In this document: positions 25,378 to 35,910 of the stretch, in pieces | Layout: each line of letters starts with the position of its first letter | How positions within the stretch are numbered: the first letter of the stretch is position 1 | Program-made: the position numbers and the translations under genes | The notes under the pieces: generated by a model | The model's input: the letters and a program-made list of their open reading frames with translations, nothing else | What the model was told of the DNA's origin: nothing | Databases searched by the model: none | Assembly: GCA_903872345.1 (NCBI GenBank) | Contig: CAIQKM010000176.1 | Location: forward strand, 1 to 45,898 | DNA from: an uncultured Verrucomicrobia subdivision 3 bacterium | Lineage (GTDB): Bacteria > Verrucomicrobiota > Verrucomicrobiia > Limisphaerales > UBA11358 | DNA length: 45,898 nt | Reading direction: 5' to 3'

Positions 25378-26250
25378 ATGAAAAAAATCACGTTGATTGA
25401 AAGTCCGTGCCAGGAAGCACGGAATGAGTCGTTACTTCGCCCAGCCTCCCGCCGGGGCTTTACCTTAATCGAATTGTTGGTGGTTATCGCCATCATCGCC
25501 ATCTTGGCGGCAATGTTGTTGCCGGCGCTGGCGAAGGCCAAACAAAAGGCGCAGGCCGCTCAGTGCATGTCCAACCTGCACCAATGGGGGATCTACTGGA
25601 ATCTGTATACGGCCGATTACAATGGCCATTTCTCCACCGGAACGGACTTGAACGGCGGCACGTGGTATCGCGGCGAATGGTTCAGCGTCCTGCAAGGCTA
25701 TTGGGGCCGGCAGCCATTGATCACCTGCCCGGTGGCGACCCAGGCGAATCCGGCCGGCAATTACGGAGGCATTAATTACGCCTATCAGATGGGCAAAAAT
25801 ACGACAGTGAATGGGGTTACAACAGCCACCAATGACCTGTGCAGCTATGGATTCAATCTGTGGGGTTACAGCGGGCAGACGCAAGTGCAGAACCGTCCGC
25901 CGGCGTACGAATGGGGAACCATCAATGTGCCGGGCGATGCCTCGAATATTCCGTTGCAACTGGACTCGCGCTGGCGCGGGGGCGGTCCGTTATATGATTT
26001 GCTGACCGGGTATTGCGCCTCGTCGCAGCCAGACGCCTATACCGATCCATCGAATGCGGACAACTATGAGATGGAGTGCTTCGCCTTTCCCCGGCACGGG
26101 AAGCGGACACAGGCGGTTTTTTTCGACGGCTCCGCACGGTCGGCACGAATCAAGGAATTGTGGGGCTTCAAATGGCATCGGCAATGGAATACCGACCAAT
26201 GGAGCAATCCGGCCTACGCCTACAACATTGTTTACGGGTGGATGAATTAA
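25378..26250 (+). CDS. Type II secretion/type IV pseudopilin-like protein
   Basis: The 290-residue product has a prepilin leader of 27 residues ending SRRG, cleaved before [19 protein letters not shown]; the mature part has glutamate at position 5. The body carries the verrucomicrobial form: [38 protein letters not shown], and near the end the [19 protein letters not shown] segment (H-x-G/K-NV-F-DGH-like). Such genes occur in many copies in these genomes, often beside large secreted proteins. The ATG at 25378 is chosen because the frame upstream (from 25282) adds a segment unlike a prepilin leader. A collapsed paralogue lies at 12730. Confidence 0.88.
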   Translation: MKKITLIESPCQEARNESLLRPASRRGFTLIELLVVIAIIAILAAMLLPALAKAKQKAQAAQCMSNLHQWGIYWNLYTADYNGHFSTGTDLNGGTWYRGEWFSVLQGYWGRQPLITCPVATQANPAGNYGGINYAYQMGKNTTVNGVTTATNDLCSYGFNLWGYSGQTQVQNRPPAYEWGTINVPGDASNIPLQLDSRWRGGGPLYDLLTGYCASSQPDAYTDPSNADNYEMECFAFPRHGKRTQAVFFDGSARSARIKELWGFKWHRQWNTDQWSNPAYAYNIVYGWMN

Positions 26251-26292
26251 TTCAGCGGAAAACTTTTTAACAGCCAACTAAAACTTAATTTT

Positions 26293-29200
26293 ATGAATAC
26301 AAAGGGCAGTTTGAACATTGCAGTGGCCAGAATAACGGATCTCACTTTGCCGCGATTGCCGGTCATTGTCCTCGGAACGTTTTTCAGCCTGTTGTTATCC
26401 GCCGGGCCAGGCGCCCAGGCGACAGTGATTTCTACTAATTATGCGGTTAAAGGCAGTTATGCTTGGGTTGCCCCGGCTGGCGTCACCTCAGTGGAAGTGG
26501 AAACCTGGGGTGCCGGCGGTGGTGGCGGCGGTGACATCTACACCGGCGGCAGCGGCAGTGCGGGCGGTGGCGGTGCCGGTGGTGCTTATGCCCGGACGAA
26601 TGCTTTTGCGGTTATTCCTGGCACCACCTACTACATTAAAGTGGGTGCGGCCGGAGCGGGTGGCATTGGGAACAATGCCGGCGCCAACGGCGGTGACTCG
26701 TGGTTCTCAAACTCAGTGACCACCGCCGTGGTGGTTTTAGCCAAAGGCGGCGGCGGCGGCGGCGGCGGCGGCGCAACCGTTGGGACTGGCGGGCTCACGA
26801 ACGCTCTCGGAAACATCGGGGCGTCCGCAGTCTTTCTGGGCGGCCCCGGTCTCGCCGGTCTTAGATCGAATTATGGTGGCGGCGGCGGTGGCAGTGCCGG
26901 GAATGCATCTTCGGGAAATCCCGGATCCAGTGCCGGCGCTGCGGCGGCGGTTTCCGGCGGCGGACCCGGCGGGGCGGTAAACACGTCCACGAGTTCGAGT
27001 GGCAATGCCCCTGCCAGCGGTCCCGGTGGTGGCGGCAGCGGCGGTTATTCCACCGGCAACAATTCCAAGACGGGCGGGGCGGGCTGGGACGGCCAAGTCG
27101 TCCTGACATATGGAACTTTATCGCCCGGCGGCAATTGGGTCGGGGACGGTGTACACAACAACTGGAGTACCAACACTGCGGATATTGATTGGGATAGCAA
27201 CAATAGTTTCATCGCCAATTCCTACTTTGCAGACGGCAACCCGGTTATCTTTAATCTGGAGGGAGCGACTAATTCCACGGTAAACCTCACGACGCCGGTC
27301 GCCCCCTCATCCGTTACGATCAGTTCCGCCTCCAACTACGTTTTCACCGGCAGCGGCTGGATCAGAGGGACGAATGCGCTGGTTGACTCCGGCACGGGCA
27401 TTCTCACCATCCTGACCACCAATTCTTATTCTGGCGGCACCATCTTGGCCGGCGGCACGTTGCAAATTGGCAATAGCAATGCGCTCGGCAGCGGTGCGCT
27501 TACATTGTTGGCCCCCTCGACGGGTGTCACTGTGGCGTCTTATGCCAGCGGCGTGATCATCACCAATTCGGTTAGTGCCAACACGGTCGGCAACAACGCA
27601 TACGGAGTAAATTTTGATACAACCTTGGGCGATTTGACCCTGCAGGGGGCGGTGACGGCGTCGAATGCTGTCGTTAGTAAATACGGCAGCAACACATTGC
27701 GTTTGGCGTCAAGCGCTGGTAGTTTTTCCAGTAGCGGTCTTTTGCAGCTTAACAAAGGCAATCTGGTATTGGACGGCACCGCCTGGACGAACTACGGCAA
27801 TGGCGTTCGCCTTTTCGCCACCAACGGTGATATTGTCCATCTGGTCATTACCAACGGAGCCAAATTGGACATTAGCCCGACCAGCAGCGGCAACAACCTT
27901 CGACTCGGCTACACCGCCGGTTTGTCTGGCACCAATGAGCTGGACATCAGTTCCGGCCAGTTGATTCTCGATCAAGGTGCCGTGCAAATTTATGTCGGTG
28001 ACAGCAGCAGCACCTACAGTGTGGTGAATCAAACCGGCGGTTCGGTCCTTTTCCAAAACAACCTAAGCACCAGTGCCGGCGTCTTGCTGGGCAGTTCCAG
28101 CGGCAGCATCGGCTGGTATTATTTCAATGGCGGCTCGCTCGTCACCCCGCGCATCAGCGGCGGCAGCGGCACGGGCTATTTCTACTTCAACGGCGGCACG
28201 TTGAAGCCGAGCACCAGCACGGCGGCGAGCAATTTTATTTCCGGAACCAATGCTTATTACTATATCGGCAACGGCGGGGCCATTATTGACACCACCAATA
28301 TCAACCTCACCGTCAGCAGTCCGCTGTTGAACGGTGGCTCCGGCGGGCTGGCCAAACTGGGAACCGCGACTCTCACGCTCGCCGGCACGAATACCTATGT
28401 TGGTGCCACCGCTATCACTGCGGGCGAACTGATTGTGCCATCGTCTCAAAGCGGTGGTGGTGCGTTTTCCGTGGCCGACAATGCGGCCCTTGGCATCACC
28501 GTGGCGGCCGCCGGTGCTACGCTTTACACGGCGGCCTTGACCAGCGGCACCAGCGTTGGAACGACCACCGAATTTTTCCTGGGAGCCACCGGCAGCCCGG
28601 CCAGTCCCGTGATTTACGCGACCAACGTGACTCTTAATGGAAAGCAAACGATCAACCTATATGGGGTTGGTTTCTCGCTAGGCCAATTTCCGCTGATCAA
28701 ATCCCCCAATCTCATTACCCTCAACTCCGTTTCGTTTGCGACGAATTTGCCCGCCGGGGTGTCGGCTTACATCTCGAACAATATCGCGGGTCAGTCCATT
28801 GATTTGGTGGTCACCGCCGTGCCCAATGTCATCTGGACCGGCGCGGCCAATAATTTATGGGACTTCACCAGTATTGACTGGACTAATCTGCCCGCCGCCT
28901 CAGCCCTGGCTTATGCCGATGCGTCGGTGGCGCAGTTTGACGACACGGCGCTCGTCAACACGAGCATCACCCTTACCACGAATTTTTACCCGGCGGCGGT
29001 CGTCGTCACCAATAATATAAACACCTACACGTTTGGCGGCTCCGGGAGCATCGCCGGTAAAGGTGCGCTGACCAAGAGTGGCGCGGGCATTTTGATTGTC
29101 GGCACCGTCAACACTTATAGCGGCAATACCACCATCAACGGCGGCACACTGCAGCTCGGCATAGCGCAAGCCATTCCCGGTGGTGCCGGCGCGGGCGATG

Positions 29201-32200
29201 TGACGGTGAACGGTACGTTGGATTTAGCGGGCAACGCGGATACCATCAATGGATTGAACGGCGGCGGGACCGTTATAAACTCCACCGGCAGTGCGGCTTT
29301 GACCCTCGGAGCCAACAATGATAGCGGCACGTTCCGCGGTGTCATCGCGGAAGCCGGCGGTTCCATTGCCCTGACGAAGGCCGGTAGCGGCACCATGACC
29401 CTCACCGCCAATAACAACTTTTCCGGCGGCACCATCGTCACCAATGGCACGCTGCAACTCGGCAGCGGGGCCTCCCTGGGCGGCGGTTCACTTTCGCTGA
29501 ATCCGACGGCAGCTGCGAGCGTTACCCTTGGTTCCTATGCCGGTCCGGTGAATTTGACCAATCCGGTTTATGTTTACGGAACGAATTCGGCAACGTTTAA
29601 CACCAGCGGCGGCGACATTTTGCTGAACTCCGCCTTGACCGCCACGGGACCGGACCTCGTGAAACAAGGCTATAACAACCTCCGCATCGGGCCCAATGGC
29701 GCCGGTTACTCGCAAGGTGGCGCCTTTAAAATCTACCAGGGCAGCGTGGTGGTGGATGGTGGAGTTTGGACCAATTTCAGCAATGGTACGCAATTTTTTG
29801 CCAACGGCAACGACAACGTTCGGCTCATCATTACCAATGGCGCCTCCTACTACGTCGGCTTTGGTGGCACCGGCAATTACAATCTCCAGTTGGGCTACAC
29901 TGCGGGCTTGACCGGCACCAATGAGCTGGACGTCAGCTCGGGCCTGCTGGCTTTTGGATCGTCGTTCCGAAACATCAACGTCGGCAGCACGACGGGAACT
30001 TATGGCGTGGTGAATCAGACCGGTGGCACGATTTTGTTCGCGTATGCTTCCAATATCGGCGTCGTATTGGGTAACAGCGCCAACGCAGTCGGCCAGTATT
30101 ATCTGAATGGCGGCACGCTCATCACCCCGCGTGTCGTTGGCGGCGGTGGCAGCGGCTACTTGTATTTCAACGGCGGTACGCTGACGCCGGCTTCCAGCAC
30201 CTACGCGGGCAGTTTTGTTTCCGGGTTGACGGCGGCTTATGTCGGCAACGACGGCGCGATTTTTGACACCACGAACATCAGTGTCACGGTCAGCAATGCG
30301 CTGTTGAGCGGCGGTACTGGCGGCCTGACCAAACTGGGCGTCTCGACGCTTGCCTTGGCCGGCACCAACACGTACACGGGGCCGACGATCGTCAGCGCCG
30401 GCGAACTCTGGCTGCCAACCACCCAGCTCGGTGGCGGCAGTATCTCGGTCGCGGACGGCGCGGCTTTGGGAATTTCCCTGGTGTCCAGTCCGACGCTGTT
30501 CACCGCCAGTTTGACGCTGGGCAGCGCTGCGGGAGCCACGAACGAATTTAATTTTGGTGCTTCCGCCAATCCAACTGCGCCGCTGGTCTATGCCACCAAT
30601 TTGACGGTGAACGGCACCGTGTCTGTTAACGTCGCGGGACTGCAACTCCCTCTGGGACGATTCCCGTTGATCAAATACACCGCCACTGCCGGCCTGAATG
30701 CGAATTCGTTTATTCTCGATAGTGCGGTGCTCACGCCCGGCTTCACGGCGTATGTGACCAACAACTTCGCCAACAGCTCGGTTGATCTGGTCGTGACGAC
30801 GACCACCCCATTGTTGTGGAACGGTAATATTAGTAGCGAGTGGGATATAAACACGACCGCCAACTGGCTGATCCGCGGCACCACGCAACAGTCGGATTAC
30901 ATCGATGGCACCTTTGTGCGCTTTGACGATTCGTCCACCGGCTCAACCACCGTCTTGATTGACACCCCCGTGTTTCCGGCCGGCATCTGGGTCAGCAACA
31001 ATGTGCAGGGTTACACTTTGACTGGCAGTTCGGGCATTGGCGGCATTGCCTCGTTCACCAAAGATGGCATCGGCACGGTGGTCGTCGGCACGGCGAATAC
31101 CTACGCCAGCAATACTGTTATTAACGCCGGCACGCTGCAAGTGGGCGTGAACCAAGCCATTCCCGGCGGTCCGGGGGCCGGCAATGTGACGGTGAATGGT
31201 AAATTGGATCTCGCGGGTTACGCCGATACGATCAACGGTTTGAGCGGCGGTGGTGTGATTGATGACTCCACCGGCGCCGGTTCCCTCACTATTGGCAGCA
31301 ACAATGCGGCTAGTGTCTTTGCGGGCATCATTGAAAACACCGGCGGAAGTCTGGCGTTGACCAAGGTTGGAAGCAGCACGCTGGCGCTGACCGCCGCCAA
31401 CACCTTTAGCGGCGGCGTAACTTTGGCCGACGGCACTTTGCAAATTGGCAACAGCAATGCTATCGGCACCGGCCCGCTCGCGCTGTCTATCGCGGCGGAT
31501 GGGGCTACGCTGGCGTCATATTCCGGCAGCCTGATTATAACCAATCCGGTGACGGTAACCACGGTTGGCAACGTGGCCAATCCGGCCTATTTTGATACCA
31601 CCGCCGGCGACTTGATTTTCCTCAGCCCCCTGACGGCAACGGCGGCAACCATCAACAAATTCGGCCCCAATACGTTGCGTTTTGGTTCCAGTGCCGCCAA
31701 TTTTTCCGGCAGCGGCGCCTTGCAGATTTATCAAGGCAACGTCGTGTTTGACGGCACCACGTGGACGAACGGCAGCGGCGCCGTTCGTCTGAATGCCGCC
31801 AGCGGCGATATTATTCACCTGGCCATCACCAACGGAGCGACAGTGGCCGTTGGCACCACTGGCGGCAATATTAATCTTCGCCTGGGTTATAGCTCTGGTT
31901 TGGCGGGCACGAATGAGTTCGACATCAGTTCCGGTCAGTTGATTCTGGACCAAGGTTTCGGTCAAATATACGTTGGCGACAGCACCAACACCTATTCCGT
32001 GGTCAATCAAACCGGCGGGACGATATTGTTCCAAAACGACAACGCCAGCTCTGGCGTTTTGCTCGGCAGTTCCAAAGGCAGCACCGGCTGGTACTATTTC
32101 AACGGCGGCACGCTCATCACCCCGGGCATCGTCGGCGGCAGTGGCAAGGGTTACTTCTACTTCAACGGCGGTACATTGATACCCAGCTCCGTCGCGACGA

Positions 32201-33060
32201 ATAATTTCTTCTCCGGCGCCGCCGCTGCCTACGTCAGCAATGGCGGAGCGATTGTGGATACCACGAATATTAACATCACCATCAGCCAGCCGTTGCTGGC
32301 CAATGGCAGTGGCGGTTTGACGAAGCTCGGTTCGGCGTCCCTCACGTTGAGCGGTACCAATACTTATACTGGCGCGACGGCGGTTTCCAACGGCACGCTC
32401 GTAGTCAACGGGTCCATTGGAACCAATGCGGTGGTTGTCTCCGGCGCCGCGCTGGTGGGCATAGGCATTATCAATGGGCCGGTGACAATCAACACGAACG
32501 CCACGCTGATCCTGGGCAGCAATGATCCCTTCAACACAGGCACGCTGACCGTGAGCAACAATGTGACGCTGGCGGGTAACCTGTTTGCGAAGGTCAACAA
32601 ATCCCTGGTCCAATCGAATGATGTGGTGGCGGTTTCTGGAACGCTCGTAAATACTGGCAACGGCATTGTCACAATTTCCAACGCCGGTCCGTCTTTGGTG
32701 GTGGGCGATGTGTTTCAACTGTTCAGCGAGCCGGTCGTGAATGGCGGGCGGCTGAGCATTGCCAGTACGCCGGGAACCGGGCTGGCGTGGCAGAACAATC
32801 TGGCGGTGAATGGCACAGTGACGGTGATTACACCGCCGGTGGTTACGGTGAATGTGCTGTCCACCAGCTTGGCGGGTAATCAACTGACCATTCAATGGCC
32901 GGCCAGCTATGCGGGCTGGATTTTGGAAACGCAGACGAACTCGCTCACGGGCAACAACTGGGTGCCGGTGGCGGGTTCCGGCTCGGTCAATCAAGTTACC
33001 GTGACGATCAATCCGGCCAACGGCAGCGTGTTTTACCGGTTGGTGCCGGCTGTGCCCTGA
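26293..33060 (+). CDS. Giant autotransporter-repeat (PATR) adhesin-like protein
   Basis: The 2255-residue secreted protein has a signal region at 1-45, then a glycine-rich domain (about 60-275; WGAGGGGGGDIY, with GGGGG runs). A long beta-helix follows, with at least eight passenger-associated repeats of the form NTYSGGTTINGGTLQLG. Its core is two complete units and one partial unit of about 663 residues (see repeat entry). The end has LAGNQLTIQWP--YAGWILETQTNS and VFYRLVPAVP, a C-terminal module frequent in secreted verrucomicrobial proteins. There is no outer-membrane barrel domain, so it is not a classical type V autotransporter. Probably a surface or matrix protein; export route unknown. 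A pseudopilin gene ends 42 nt upstream. Confidence 0.85.
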   Translation: MNTKGSLNIAVARITDLTLPRLPVIVLGTFFSLLLSAGPGAQATVISTNYAVKGSYAWVAPAGVTSVEVETWGAGGGGGGDIYTGGSGSAGGGGAGGAYARTNAFAVIPGTTYYIKVGAAGAGGIGNNAGANGGDSWFSNSVTTAVVVLAKGGGGGGGGGATVGTGGLTNALGNIGASAVFLGGPGLAGLRSNYGGGGGGSAGNASSGNPGSSAGAAAAVSGGGPGGAVNTSTSSSGNAPASGPGGGGSGGYSTGNNSKTGGAGWDGQVVLTYGTLSPGGNWVGDGVHNNWSTNTADIDWDSNNSFIANSYFADGNPVIFNLEGATNSTVNLTTPVAPSSVTISSASNYVFTGSGWIRGTNALVDSGTGILTILTTNSYSGGTILAGGTLQIGNSNALGSGALTLLAPSTGVTVASYASGVIITNSVSANTVGNNAYGVNFDTTLGDLTLQGAVTASNAVVSKYGSNTLRLASSAGSFSSSGLLQLNKGNLVLDGTAWTNYGNGVRLFATNGDIVHLVITNGAKLDISPTSSGNNLRLGYTAGLSGTNELDISSGQLILDQGAVQIYVGDSSSTYSVVNQTGGSVLFQNNLSTSAGVLLGSSSGSIGWYYFNGGSLVTPRISGGSGTGYFYFNGGTLKPSTSTAASNFISGTNAYYYIGNGGAIIDTTNINLTVSSPLLNGGSGGLAKLGTATLTLAGTNTYVGATAITAGELIVPSSQSGGGAFSVADNAALGITVAAAGATLYTAALTSGTSVGTTTEFFLGATGSPASPVIYATNVTLNGKQTINLYGVGFSLGQFPLIKSPNLITLNSVSFATNLPAGVSAYISNNIAGQSIDLVVTAVPNVIWTGAANNLWDFTSIDWTNLPAASALAYADASVAQFDDTALVNTSITLTTNFYPAAVVVTNNINTYTFGGSGSIAGKGALTKSGAGILIVGTVNTYSGNTTINGGTLQLGIAQAIPGGAGAGDVTVNGTLDLAGNADTINGLNGGGTVINSTGSAALTLGANNDSGTFRGVIAEAGGSIALTKAGSGTMTLTANNNFSGGTIVTNGTLQLGSGASLGGGSLSLNPTAAASVTLGSYAGPVNLTNPVYVYGTNSATFNTSGGDILLNSALTATGPDLVKQGYNNLRIGPNGAGYSQGGAFKIYQGSVVVDGGVWTNFSNGTQFFANGNDNVRLIITNGASYYVGFGGTGNYNLQLGYTAGLTGTNELDVSSGLLAFGSSFRNINVGSTTGTYGVVNQTGGTILFAYASNIGVVLGNSANAVGQYYLNGGTLITPRVVGGGGSGYLYFNGGTLTPASSTYAGSFVSGLTAAYVGNDGAIFDTTNISVTVSNALLSGGTGGLTKLGVSTLALAGTNTYTGPTIVSAGELWLPTTQLGGGSISVADGAALGISLVSSPTLFTASLTLGSAAGATNEFNFGASANPTAPLVYATNLTVNGTVSVNVAGLQLPLGRFPLIKYTATAGLNANSFILDSAVLTPGFTAYVTNNFANSSVDLVVTTTTPLLWNGNISSEWDINTTANWLIRGTTQQSDYIDGTFVRFDDSSTGSTTVLIDTPVFPAGIWVSNNVQGYTLTGSSGIGGIASFTKDGIGTVVVGTANTYASNTVINAGTLQVGVNQAIPGGPGAGNVTVNGKLDLAGYADTINGLSGGGVIDDSTGAGSLTIGSNNAASVFAGIIENTGGSLALTKVGSSTLALTAANTFSGGVTLADGTLQIGNSNAIGTGPLALSIAADGATLASYSGSLIITNPVTVTTVGNVANPAYFDTTAGDLIFLSPLTATAATINKFGPNTLRFGSSAANFSGSGALQIYQGNVVFDGTTWTNGSGAVRLNAASGDIIHLAITNGATVAVGTTGGNINLRLGYSSGLAGTNEFDISSGQLILDQGFGQIYVGDSTNTYSVVNQTGGTILFQNDNASSGVLLGSSKGSTGWYYFNGGTLITPGIVGGSGKGYFYFNGGTLIPSSVATNNFFSGAAAAYVSNGGAIVDTTNINITISQPLLANGSGGLTKLGSASLTLSGTNTYTGATAVSNGTLVVNGSIGTNAVVVSGAALVGIGIINGPVTINTNATLILGSNDPFNTGTLTVSNNVTLAGNLFAKVNKSLVQSNDVVAVSGTLVNTGNGIVTISNAGPSLVVGDVFQLFSEPVVNGGRLSIASTPGTGLAWQNNLAVNGTVTVITPPVVTVNVLSTSLAGNQLTIQWPASYAGWILETQTNSLTGNNWVPVAGSGSVNQVTVTINPANGSVFYRLVPAVP
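27425..32500 (+). repeat. Two and a half in-frame repeats of about 1.99 kb
   Basis: Equivalent motifs recur at near-constant spacing: the SGGT...GTLQ(I/L)G box at about 27425, 29415 and 31405; L-LGY(T/S)-GL-GTNE at about 27898, 29886 and 31876; and the YFNGG(T/S)L-TP box near 28120, 30105 and 32095. The third unit lacks the second half (the W-G--N--WD---DWTN linker region). Unit-to-unit protein identity is moderate, so the duplications are old, unlike a recent tandem array. Confidence 0.8.
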
Positions 33061-33102
33061 ACGGCCGGTGTTAATGGGAAAACATTCAGGATCAGACGCA
33101 TC

Positions 33103-33951
33103 ATGAATAAATGGATAGCCGGCCTGGCCGGAGTGTTGCTGGCGCTGACAGTGGTTCAGGCTGCGCCAGTGGTCGGGCCCACCAATGGCGCGCTGGTGAT
33201 TGTTGGCGGCGGGCTGAAAGATCCAGCCATCCTGAAGCGATTCATCCAGCTCGCCGGTGGTCCGGCTGCGCCCATTGTGATCATCCCCACGGCGAATGAA
33301 AACAACCAGTTCGGCCCGGAATGGACTTATTTCAAGGATTTGCACGATCTGGGGGCCACCAACCTTACCATCCTGCATACGCGCGACCGCGAGGTGGCCG
33401 ATTCGGCGGAGTTTGTCCGGCCTTTGCAACAGGCGCGCGGAGTCTGGTTTGGGGGCGGACGTCAGTGGCGGTTGGTGGACAGCTATCTACATACGCGAAC
33501 CCAGGATGAGTTATTCAAGTTGCTGGCGCGCGGTGGCGTGATTGGCGGCACCTCGGCTGGGTGCAGCATTCAGGCCTCGTATCTGGTCCGGGGCGCACGC
33601 GCGGGGAATACCATCATGATGGCGTCTGGCTATGAGGAAGGTTTTGGGTTTTTGCGCGGGGTGGCGCTGGACCAGCATCTGCTGACCCGCCATCGCGAGA
33701 ATGATTTGCTGCCCGTGATCAAACGGTTTCCGGAGCTGCTGGGCATCGGGCTGGATGAAGACACGGCGATCGTTGTGCTGGGCGACCGGTTTGAGGTTCT
33801 CGGGTCAAGCAAGGTGGCCATCTACGATCCGCGTTACGCACCGGTGGCCGGCGAAAAGCCGTACTATTTTTTAAAGGCGGGCGACCGATTTGATCTGGAG
33901 ACCCGGCGGCAAGAAGCCGTCGTAGCCACCAATCCGCTGCCAACCCACTGA
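33103..33951 (+). CDS. Secreted cyanophycinase-like peptidase (S51)
   Basis: The 282-residue product has a signal peptide (1-20, ending VVQA). The catalytic serine S151 sits in GGTSAGCSIQAS, with WFGGGRQWRLVD at 115-126 and ALVIVGGGLKD near the start, all typical of peptidase S51 cyanophycinases. Cyanophycinase cleaves the aspartate-arginine polymer to dipeptides. An extracellular form would use polymer released by other cells. The assignment to the family is firm; the substrate may instead be another beta-linked aspartyl peptide. The sulfatase gene starts 10 nt downstream, so the two are likely co-transcribed. Confidence 0.85.
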   Translation: MNKWIAGLAGVLLALTVVQAAPVVGPTNGALVIVGGGLKDPAILKRFIQLAGGPAAPIVIIPTANENNQFGPEWTYFKDLHDLGATNLTILHTRDREVADSAEFVRPLQQARGVWFGGGRQWRLVDSYLHTRTQDELFKLLARGGVIGGTSAGCSIQASYLVRGARAGNTIMMASGYEEGFGFLRGVALDQHLLTRHRENDLLPVIKRFPELLGIGLDEDTAIVVLGDRFEVLGSSKVAIYDPRYAPVAGEKPYYFLKAGDRFDLETRRQEAVVATNPLPTH

Positions 33952-33961
33952 AGTTTACCAT

Positions 33962-35854
33962 ATGAAATTGAAAACATTCATACTGATTGCCTTGGCCGCC
34001 GTTTCGACGACGCTGGCAGCGCTGGCGGCCGGGACCAACAAGCCAAACATTCTGCTCATCGTGGCCGACGACCTCGGCTATGGCGAATTGAGCATCCAGG
34101 GCAATCCGCAGATTCCCACACCGAACATTGATTCGCTGGCACACAACGGGGTGCGGTTTACGAGCGGGTATGTGAGCGGGCCGTATTGCAGTCCCACCCG
34201 CGCGGGTTTGCAGACCGGCCGTTATCAGGAACGTTTCGGGCATGAATTCAATCCGGGGCCCGCCGAAGCGTCTTCCACCAATTTTGGGCTTTCACTGGAT
34301 GAGAAAACCCTGGGCGACCGGCTGCATGCGGTCGGTTATGTGAACGGCTGGTTTGGTAAATCCCACCTTGGTTATCTGCCGCAGTATCATCCGCTGAAGC
34401 GCGGCTACGACGAATACTACGGTTTCCTTGGCGGGGCGCATGATTATCTGGATGCCGCCGGCGATTCGCACAATCCGATTCTGCGGGGCACCAACCGGGT
34501 GGACAACATCGGCTACACCACCGAGGAATTCGGCAAAGAGGCGGTGAATTTCATTCAAAAGCACAATGATCAGCCTTGGTTCGTTTATCTGGCCTTTAAT
34601 GCCGTGCATGCACCGTTGGAATCCACGGAAAAATATCTCTCCCGCTTTCCCAATATTGAAGAACGGAAGCGTCATACCTTTGCGGCCATGCTCTCGGCGA
34701 TGGATGATGCAGTGGGCAATGTGCTGGCCAAAGTGCACGATTTGGGTCAGGACGAAAATACGTTGATCTTTTTTATCAGCGACAATGGCGGTCCGACGGC
34801 GCAGACCACGTCCGGTAACGGTCCGTTGCGCGGTTTCAAGGCTCAGACGTGGGAGGGTGGCATTCGCATTCCGTACATCGTGCAATGGAAAGGCCATGTG
34901 CCCGCCGCGCAGGTGGATGCCCGGCCCGTGATTCAGTTGGATATTTTGCCGACGGCTTTGGCGGCGGCCGGCGAGGAGATCAAACCGGAATGGAAACTGG
35001 ATGGCGTGAATTTGTTGCCTTACCTCACTGGTGTGCAAACGAGCCCGCCGCATGATGCCCTCTACTGGCGTTTTGGCACGCAACTGGCCATTCGCAAAGG
35101 CGATTGGAAACTGGTGAAAGCACCTGGCATTGCCGCCAGCCTGGGACAGTTGGTGGCCGGCAAAGCGGTGACGGAGGGAGCCGAACTCTACAACCTAAAC
35201 GAGGACATTGGCGAGAAAAACAATCTGGCTGCCGCGAATCCGGGCAAGGTGCAGGAGCTGGCCGCCGCGTGGAATGCTTGGAATGCGGAGTTGGTGGAAC
35301 CCAAGTGGCGTCCGGCGCGTGCGCCGGGTCGCAATCGTTCGGCCGTGACGGATGACGATGATAACACACCGGGTGCCGCTGTTGGTAAGCGGGTTCCGTG
35401 TCTTGCCGGGCCTTGGCGTAACGGCGATGCTTTGAATGCACAGGATGCGCCTCAAGTGGCCAAGCGTGCGCTCGCGGTATCGGCGGAAATTGAACCGGCG
35501 GGGACCAACGGCGTCATTATCGCCCAAGGGGCGGGTTTGAACGGCTACGCTCTTTACCTGAAGTCCGGCCGGCTCGCTTTTGCGATTCGCAGCGAAGGGC
35601 AACTGACCACGGTGACGGCAACCCAGCCACTCGGCCCGGGGCATTTCAAAGTTGAGGCCCGACTGGCGGCGGATGGTAAGGTGACCTTGTCGGTCAATGG
35701 CCGGCCGGCGGGCGAAGGGGTTGCGCCGGGGCTGATTGCCAATCAGCCCGGACGCGGATTGAGCGTGGGCTCCAATTCGCGGGCGGTGGGGGATTATACC
35801 GCACCGAATCCATTTGCAGGCAAGATTGAAAACGTCCGTGTGGAAACGCTTTAA
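33962..35854 (+). CDS. Secreted sulfatase with C-terminal lectin-like domain
   Basis: The product is 630 residues. The signal peptide ends near residue 23 (LAALAAG). The type I sulfatase domain begins KPNILLIVADDLGYG (metal aspartates D36-D37). The formylglycine site is C76 in CSPTRAGLQTGRY, and ISDNGGPT supplies further metal ligands. The sulfatase part ends near residue 465. A region from about 480 (ALAVSAEIEPAGTNGVIIAQG, VKVEARLAADGKVTLSVNG-like, AGKIENVRVETL) looks like a LamG/concanavalin sandwich, probably carbohydrate-binding. It likely removes sulfate from polysaccharides outside the cell, and released sulfate could feed the sulfur block (inference). Confidence 0.9.
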   Translation: MKLKTFILIALAAVSTTLAALAAGTNKPNILLIVADDLGYGELSIQGNPQIPTPNIDSLAHNGVRFTSGYVSGPYCSPTRAGLQTGRYQERFGHEFNPGPAEASSTNFGLSLDEKTLGDRLHAVGYVNGWFGKSHLGYLPQYHPLKRGYDEYYGFLGGAHDYLDAAGDSHNPILRGTNRVDNIGYTTEEFGKEAVNFIQKHNDQPWFVYLAFNAVHAPLESTEKYLSRFPNIEERKRHTFAAMLSAMDDAVGNVLAKVHDLGQDENTLIFFISDNGGPTAQTTSGNGPLRGFKAQTWEGGIRIPYIVQWKGHVPAAQVDARPVIQLDILPTALAAAGEEIKPEWKLDGVNLLPYLTGVQTSPPHDALYWRFGTQLAIRKGDWKLVKAPGIAASLGQLVAGKAVTEGAELYNLNEDIGEKNNLAAANPGKVQELAAAWNAWNAELVEPKWRPARAPGRNRSAVTDDDDNTPGAAVGKRVPCLAGPWRNGDALNAQDAPQVAKRALAVSAEIEPAGTNGVIIAQGAGLNGYALYLKSGRLAFAIRSEGQLTTVTATQPLGPGHFKVEARLAADGKVTLSVNGRPAGEGVAPGLIANQPGRGLSVGSNSRAVGDYTAPNPFAGKIENVRVETL

Positions 35855-35910
35855 CCAATTCAATTGCCAGGAAATTCTGGCGGACGGATGATCGTACTTT
35901 TCCAAATTCA

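Noticed and set aside
26500..27100. Glycine-rich GGC-repeat region as a microsatellite or assembly error.
   Set aside because: It stays in frame, varies in codons, and fits the glycine-rich domain seen at the start of such proteins.
29488..33429. Long minus-strand open frames opposite the giant adhesin gene (29488-30888 and 31516-33429).
   Set aside because: They mirror the repetitive plus-strand coding sequence, are rich in Arg/Gln/Gly without domains, and run across repeat boundaries; shadows of codon bias.
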